From Cheiracanthium punctorium (taxonomy: Eukaryota > Arthropoda > Arachnida > Araneae > Cheiracanthiidae), in the NCBI GenBank assembly GCA_038373885.1, contig JAWZYV010011906.1:1-64000 (forward strand): DNA of 64,000 bases, in the 5' to 3' direction. The notes below the pieces were generated by a model that was not told where the DNA came from, did no database searches, and saw nothing but the letters and a program-made list of their open reading frames with translations. Shown in pieces: positions 57,924 to 64,000 of this stretch. The stretch's first letter is position 1, and each line of letters opens with the position of its first letter. The position numbers and the translations under genes were made by a program.

Positions 57924-57965
57924 CATCCAGCCTCGTAGCTACAAGCTGTCAAAACTAGCTATTGC

Positions 57966-58087
57966 CAGGGGCGCGCACTTAGCAGACCCACAGCCTACGG
58001 GCTTCTGGGAAATTCCTAAAGCATAAAAGCTGTGGGGAGTAAGATTTAAAGTTTAGCAGGCGCGCTCATAACCCTAGCTACGAGGTG
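57966..58087. repeat. GC-rich interspersed repeat, copy 2 (hAT-like tip)
   Basis: Starts CAGGGGCGCGCACTTAGC and ends in GCGCGCTCATAACCCTAGC. Outside it, CCTCGTAGCTA (57933) and TAGCTACGAGG (58075) form an 11-bp perfect inverted pair, so the repeat may lie inside a slightly larger inverted-repeat unit (57933-58085). Confidence 0.55.
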
Positions 58088-58454
58088 TGAAGCTCAGGAC
58101 CATTGCTAAGACTTTATTTTTTGGGGGGGGCGGATGTCAGTAAATTGCCATGCCGAACATCGTTTTAAACCAACTTATTTATTTTTGCATCAAATATATT
58201 AGCAAATTCTTACTTAAGCCAACTGGGTTTGTGCAGTTTTGCCAAGTGTACCAGAAATAGAAAGTAAATCATACTTTTCTTTAAAATATATATATATTTT
58301 TTTTACCAAGTTTGCCAATTAGGTATCTAATTTTGCCAAGTTTAACAGAATTCGCGAGTGTTAAGAGGGAATTCCCCCCCTCCCTTTAGCAGGGGCCTTG
58401 AACACTTTTCATAACGATACCTTAAACCTCTCTCTCTCTTTGCAGCGAAGAAGC
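58088..58454. other. Gene-less DNA
   Basis: Holds a poly-G tract (58123-58130), a TTTTGCCAAGT motif repeated near 58236 and 58332 with related TTTGCCAA at 58310, and a poly-C tract at 58375-58381. No ends or frames. Confidence 0.5.
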
Positions 58455-58640
58455 CTTGAGGGGCCCTGGTAGCTCCTCGCAGTAGTGGCTAAGGCGTTAG
58501 ACTGGTACCTAAGTTCGGCTCCCCCGTCAACACGGCGTCCGGAGCATGTGCCCCATTTGCTCGCCTCTAGTTGTGGCCTGAATTTCTATACGGTAATCAG
58601 TAGGGAAGGTTGGGCATGTGTTATAAGACTTTTTGGAAAG
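58455..58640 (+). repeat. tRNA-derived SINE
   Basis: Head: GCAGTAGTGGCTAAGGCGTTAGACT (A box and D arm; compare TAGTGGTCGAGGCGTCAGACT at 9984) and AAGTTCGGCTCCC (B box). A body with a GGCGTCCGGAGCATGTGCC stretch follows. No poly-A tail is seen. Similarity to the 58-bp tRNA-Thr-like units suggests a related origin. Confidence 0.65.
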
Positions 58641-60837
58641 AGGCTTAAGTGACTATCATTACTAATTTAAAGTAATAAAAGAACCTATTTTGACAAAATT
58701 TTTGTTCTATGCATTCTCCCGATGAATAACAGTTTTTGTGAACCAAGTACAAATTAAATTAGAGAACGATATTGCAACAGATTTAAAACTAGAGATAACT
58801 TTACAAGTTCGAAATGCTATGAAAATGATGGTGCAATAAAAATTTTGAATACACGATCTAATATGTGAAATCGAGAGAACACCAGAATATAAGTTCTATT
58901 ACATAGCGAACTGTGCATATACTCACTTACAGGTTAAAATTTACTTAATTAAATCTAGCCTCGTTTTTAAATTTGCCCATAGGTCTTCTATGATCATAGG
59001 CTTTAAGAAGTTCACGAGGAGTCCTTGCCCTCAAATTTAAACAGCTTTTGTAGGCCTCAGAAATTTAAAAACCTTGGAACCGGTAGGTCTTAACATATAA
59101 TGTAGGTCTTAACATATAATCCGGTTGTACATCTACCATGCCCATGCTTGCATCATTATTATATCTTTTTGATGGGTTATGAATCCATTCCTTTAAGTAA
59201 TGTTTTCGTGTCTTCACAACAAACTATGAACTAAGTAAGAATATCTAAATTTTGTTAAACTCATGCTCAGGATATCAGTTACTATAAGCTTAGAGTTATC
59301 AGTGGCGGATTTTGGGGAGGGCTTAGGGGATTGCAGCTCTTCGCCCCCCCCCCCCAAAAAAAAAGAAATACTAAAGGGTAACACAACACTTTGTTCTTTT
59401 GTACATATTGCTATATTCGTCAAATAAGCTTTTTTGTTTAAATACGCCCCTCCAAAAAATATGTTGCTTCATGGCAACATTTTACATTATTGTACATTGT
59501 TTTAGTATTAAATAGATTTTTTTAACTGGACATTTAGAAAAAAATCTGTATTCTCGTCACTGGGTGTGACCAGAAATTTTGATTAAGCACACAGCGAACT
59601 CCGAAAAATTCTGTATTCGCTCCTGAAAGTAATATTTTGAATCAAAAGAGTTGAGCCTTTGAGATAAAATTGAATGGGAGACGTGCCCGCCCACTCCGAT
59701 GCTATTGTGACTGAAAATTGTTTGAAGTGGACAACAGTGGTCAATTTATAATCAACACGAGACAACTTGTTTTGCGATATAAGACTCTAAAGACAGCAGA
59801 ACGTAAAAAATGCAAGACACATACTTCAAAAAGGAAACGATTACCGTATAGAAAAAGACAATAGCATTACAATAGCATTTATTTATATTTTAATTCTTTT
59901 ATTGTTACTAAATTAATTTTTTATTACATTTAATTTTCATTATTGTTTTATTATCGATAAAAAACAGTGGAAGCACTCTACTCTCGAAAAATTCTATAAT
60001 ATTTTAGAATATCTCTCAACGGAGAAGATATACAGCATTGCGTTTTGGCTTTGTGGTAAATATACTTCCGTTATACTCTTTTAGTTACCCTACATTATAA
60101 AAGTCCCAAGATTTTTTCGAGCGTGCAACGGATATACGCACTACTTGTCGTAAGAAAGCATCACAACTCCCATGTCTGAATGCAGCTATACTGGGGAGTA
60201 AGTCATTGTCTAATGTCTATGCAATCAATATCTCTATCGTCAGATTTCTTTTTTTTTTTCTAATTTCTGAAGATAATGATGGCATATTCTGTCATAACTA
60301 ATGATAATACATTCTTAAGTCCTGTGTATGGACGAGTTCAAATTAGTTACTTAATTTATAAATTTAAATTCGTTCATCAAATCAGTTTTTTTAAATTACA
60401 CGTTAAAATAATTTTTTATAAAAATAATTTTAGAACGTCTTTTCCCGAAGCCATTGCAGAATATTTTGTGTTATGCTAATTTCTGAAAGCAAAATAAGAT
60501 GTGATTTACTTAATTTTAATCCGTTCTTGTGTAACTAAGGATTAAGTTAAAATTGTTTATTTATTTTGAAATCATAGAATTTCACAGAACACTTAAAAAC
60601 AGCTTGACTATTTTTGTAATACTTTAGCAGTAGAATACACAATTTCTTCTAAAGAGTTTATACATAGTGTACAAACTCTTACACTATTACTGTATAACTC
60701 TTAAATTATGATTTGTATTAAATTTAAATAATAAACACAGATATTTTTTGGGAACCGTTCGACTGCGAAGGTCTGTGCACTTGTCACTGCCGGCCCCAAT
60801 GCGAGCGGTTTGGTCTCGTGTTAAAATCGCATTATCC
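58641..60837. other. AT-rich DNA; short tandem at 59084-59119 and a hAT tip at 59300
   Basis: GTAGGTCTTAACATATAAT is duplicated in tandem (59084-59119). CAGTGGCGGATTTTGGGGAG at 59300, followed by a C-run and A-run (59343-59362), looks like a hAT left end without its partner. Frames at 59214-59423 and 59583-59765 (minus) have no motif. The rest is plain AT-rich sequence. Confidence 0.5.
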
Positions 60838-60845
60838 CTTGGATG

Positions 60846-61378
60846 CATAGGCGCACCCACGGAGGGGGCTATGGGGGGCTAAAGCCCCTCATAAAGTTTG
60901 AGATTCAGATCTGAAAAGCTTCGAAAATTGTCATAAATGATTTAAAATATTTTACTTTTTAAAAATTGTCTTCAAATTATTCATAAAATATTTAAAAAAT
61001 GGATGATGGTTTTTAAATAAATACTTACAGTTACTGAATTAAATACAGTAATTTTTTTGTTATAATTTCATTGAAAAGATCAGATAATTATTTATGGCTC
61101 TATGATAAGTTACGTTAATAGTGGGCTTGTGTTCGCTGGGAAGTTGGTACAGAATACTTTGACATAATGTCAAAAATGTAACTCTCTTATAACTGTATAT
61201 ATAATAATCTATATATAATATAATAGCTCATATAACAAACATAACTCTCTTATAACTATAACTGGAGTCACTATAACCGAGATCAGAATATTGTTTTTCT
61301 ATAAAGTAGCTTTTTTTTATAAAGTATTTGTAGATCCGACCCCCCCCCCCCTAAACTAAAATCCTGGGGGCGCCACTG
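60846..61378. mobile_element. hAT-type element, 533 bp, with near-perfect 8-bp duplication
   Basis: Left end CATAGGCGCACCCACGG and right end, reverse-complemented, CAGTGGCGCCCCCAGG. Flanks CTTGGATG (60838-60845) and CTTGGGTG (61379-61386) agree at 7 of 8 positions. G-rich and C-rich subterminal runs face each other. The AT-rich interior has a TAACTCTCTTATAACT direct repeat (about 61180 and 61246) and no coding. Confidence 0.85.
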
Positions 61379-61386
61379 CTTGGGTG

Positions 61387-64000
61387 CATGTGCTTGTACA
61401 AACATTGTGATGTTATATTGTACTTTTAAATAAAATATGATCTTGTGCTTATGGAACAACTGAGGGAAGGGCCATACATATCGATAAAGTCTCTCTCCCA
61501 AATCTCAAATAAATGATGTATTTCAAAATGTATTTTACTATTTCTTTTTTAACGACTAGTGTTTTTCTTTCATTATGAGTGCACATAAAATTGTTACACC
61601 AAGTAAAAATAGTTTCATATACAATTCTAATTGCAGTTTGTTTCGTTAAAAGATTGAATGATTTAAAGCTGAATTCAGAGCGTATCGAATTAATTTTTTC
61701 CCTCTAAAACTTTAAGATCATTATCGTAGAAGAACATCAAAATCGTTCACATTAAAGAGCATTTAACAAAATAAATTACATCCAAATGTGTGTCAAAAAT
61801 AAATAAATAAATAAAAATAATTTAACTCCACTTTCTTTTCAGGGAGTTCATAACCTTCGTCATATTTCACACCTTCCTTCGGGCATAAGGTAACCGAAGA
61901 TTCTAAACCAAAACAAGCTGCAATAATTGCTATGGCGAACTCAGCTGTTCTCGTATAATTTAATTGTTCTTTACACTCTTCCGGTTTATTTAGGTTTTAA
62001 TGTCAGCTAAATTAATTCCGAATAACGACAAAATAAAACGTCAATTACTATATTAAAATGCATGATTAAAAAGAAAGAAAGTACGATATAAAGGAAGTCC
62101 GTTCTAATTTAGCTGTATGGTTTCGTTCTGATAACTCAGCCTTGAACTCAAATGGTTACTGTCGCATACGCCCCAAACCGTGAAGAAATATATTTCGCTC
62201 TCAAGAATACCCCCACTATAAACACGTGTTTCGGTGGGGTACTTCGCCAGTGCCACTCGAGCGTTACGCCCGCCTAGTACCAGGCCAACGCCTCCGTGAA
62301 GTAACGGCAAATAACACGGCCTGTTCCGATCGCAGAAGAAATGTGTTTTGGAGCAAGACTTTGTGAGAAACAAACGTCAAATCTGAAAGTATGACAAACA
62401 TAGACGGCCGATGTGCATTAAAAGTTGTACGAAGCGAATAAACCTGTGAGCGAGCACTGAAAATGGTAAAATAACCAAAGAACCGTGGGCTCCTGCTTAC
62501 TGTCAAAAATAATTTAGAATGCATTTTCGCAAAACGTTATACACTTTACTTCAAAGGATGAATTGTGCGAATTATTAAATTAAAAAAAAGGGGGAATCAT
62601 ACAGTTGCATAGCCAAACATCCTAATTTTCTGACTGCTTCAACAATTTTTCGCATTTTATAATACTCATAGATTTTCGTTGCAAAGGCGTATAGTACGTT
62701 TCTTTTTAACTCTCTAAACGTCTGGAAAAGAGCAAAATTCAAATTTCTTTGCACTTCATATCAAATTCGCCCATGTAAATGCGTTCATAAAAGAGGGGTA
62801 GGATTTTTTTATCTACTATTATAAACCCTCCAATGACCACAGGTTTGTGGTTAAAAATAAAGAAAGAAGACCTGCCTCTTGGAATAACTCTGCATAAGTT
62901 TTAAGCATTTTTAATAATATAAAATCTAAGCACGGACAACAGCAGCTGTATACATATTTTTAATCAGTATTAAATAGAACTTATACAAGATATAAAGATG
63001 AAAAATAACTTCTAATAACAGTATTTTAGTTACTGAAATGTGTAGGTATAACAAAGTGAAAAATGAAAGTCAATGAACAAAATTTTAGATCTCAAACGCT
63101 CAGAGGGTTAAAAAATAAGAATACCGGCCTTGAACATTTTTTTATGTATTATGTATATGCTTAATATTTTTAAAAAGTGTAGAATTTAATGATATATAAA
63201 ATTGTTTTTTCAATTTATAATATCCGTGCCGAGTCAGATATCTTCCTAACTGCGAACTACGGGCTGTTTGTGCAAGGTCCAAGACGATCCCGTGCCTAAA
63301 AGAATCTCAGTAATAAAATAAATATATAATACCTAAACTTTTGGCACAATTAAAGAGAGAGAAAAAACCAAATGAATTGTTAGCGAGTAACTGAAAGCAA
63401 AAATACAGAAAAACACATTTTTTTATTAATATTATAATCATAAAAATTAAGCAAACCAAAGCGAATATTAACTTTTATTAACAATAAAATAAGTAACAGT
63501 TAATTGGGATGTTATTATTAATTCATTATTGTTTAAATATTTTAAGATTTTAAGTTTGCGTTTATCGGAAAAACTAGAATTTTAAACGAATATTATTATT
63601 TATTATTATTTTTTAATTTAATGTTCTTGAGATTTTCGCTATGGCAAACAAGGCCTGCATATACCTCTAATGATCCTTTATGAGACAAACACAAAACACG
63701 AATATCGAGACTTATACCACAAGTGGCTGTCTCAGTTATTCCAGTACCCTAAAGGTACAAAATAATAAAATAGAAAAAGAAAAAATCTGGAGTGACTCCA
63801 CTCGACTTTCCGAACACTTACGATTAAGATCATTACTAAACATTTGAATCAATTTTAATCGATGAATAATTCAAATATATATACCAAACTAAAGCTCAAT
63901 CGAATGCGCCGTTTAAACGCTAGCGCACTTTCAAGAATTTCTTCCCATAGGCCATAATGTAAAAGAAATTTTGTCGTAGCCACGTAGAAAAACTATAAGT
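61387..64000. other. AT-rich DNA without recognised genes; moderately GC-rich part at 62120-62470
   Basis: 62120-62470 is less AT-rich, with overlapping minus-strand frames (62104-62373, 62264-62524) that match nothing I know. It includes CACTCGAGCGTTACGCCCGC and other CpG-containing text and could be a promoter-like or exon-like island, unproven. A short AAAT run lies at 61800-61818. The rest is plain AT-rich DNA. Confidence 0.45.

Overview
The window looks like nuclear DNA from an invertebrate animal. It is strongly AT-rich, has many microsatellites and A/T homopolymers, and holds no long open frame with host-gene character. The resident mobile elements (mariner and related IS630-Tc1-mariner relics, hAT elements with 8-bp target duplications, a Helitron, pogo-like miniatures and tRNA-derived short repeats) fit an arthropod, and I lean to an arachnid. 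That placement is inference; no host gene is present to settle it. I see no rRNA, CRISPR array, operon, complete retrotransposon or viral sequence. The open frames of 60-180 codons are either shadows inside decayed transposons or chance frames in AT-rich DNA.

Layout. 93-2968: a hAT-type element with a perfect 8-bp target duplication, carrying a deleted mariner (1186-1603) and a short hAT miniature (about 1981-2068). 3147-3804: a mariner copy with a decayed DD34D transposase end. 4000-6362: a 2.36-kb inverted-repeat (foldback) element whose arms are built of ~350-bp tandem units. 6400-19700: mostly AT-rich unique DNA with tRNA-like sequences (two 58-bp tRNA-Thr-like copies, one tRNA-Glu-like copy), a SINE-like segment and a decayed mariner near 15.7-16.1 kb. 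19778-21278: an IS630-Tc1-mariner relic with long inverted repeats and a DD47D-like spacing. 23556-23961: an inverted-repeat relic. 26.2-31 kb: miniature elements, a diverged tandem duplication and a tRNA-derived SINE. 31730-34334: a 2.6-kb hAT element with an 8-bp target duplication, containing a DD41D-type relic and a pogo-like element. 35163-37095: a non-autonomous Helitron with 11 tandem units of ~156 bp. 38891-39252: an inverted-repeat element with TA flanks and a tRNA-like sequence in each arm. 39-51 kb: unique AT-rich DNA with a second pogo-like miniature, a hAT-like miniature and long (AT)n. 51.6-61.4 kb: a cluster of hAT miniatures (four with exact or near-exact 8-bp target duplications), another DD41D relic, and a moderately GC-rich block at 55.6-56.1 kb that looks like a regulatory element. 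61.4-64 kb: unique DNA.

How the parts relate. Nothing here forms a gene pathway. The window records successive transposon insertions, several of them nested, which gives relative ages. Every transposase remnant I could read is broken by stops, frameshifts or lost catalytic residues, so none can drive its own movement. The most informative structures are the tandem-repeat Helitron, the tandem-armed foldback element, the tRNA-bearing inverted-repeat element and the candidate cis-regulatory blocks.
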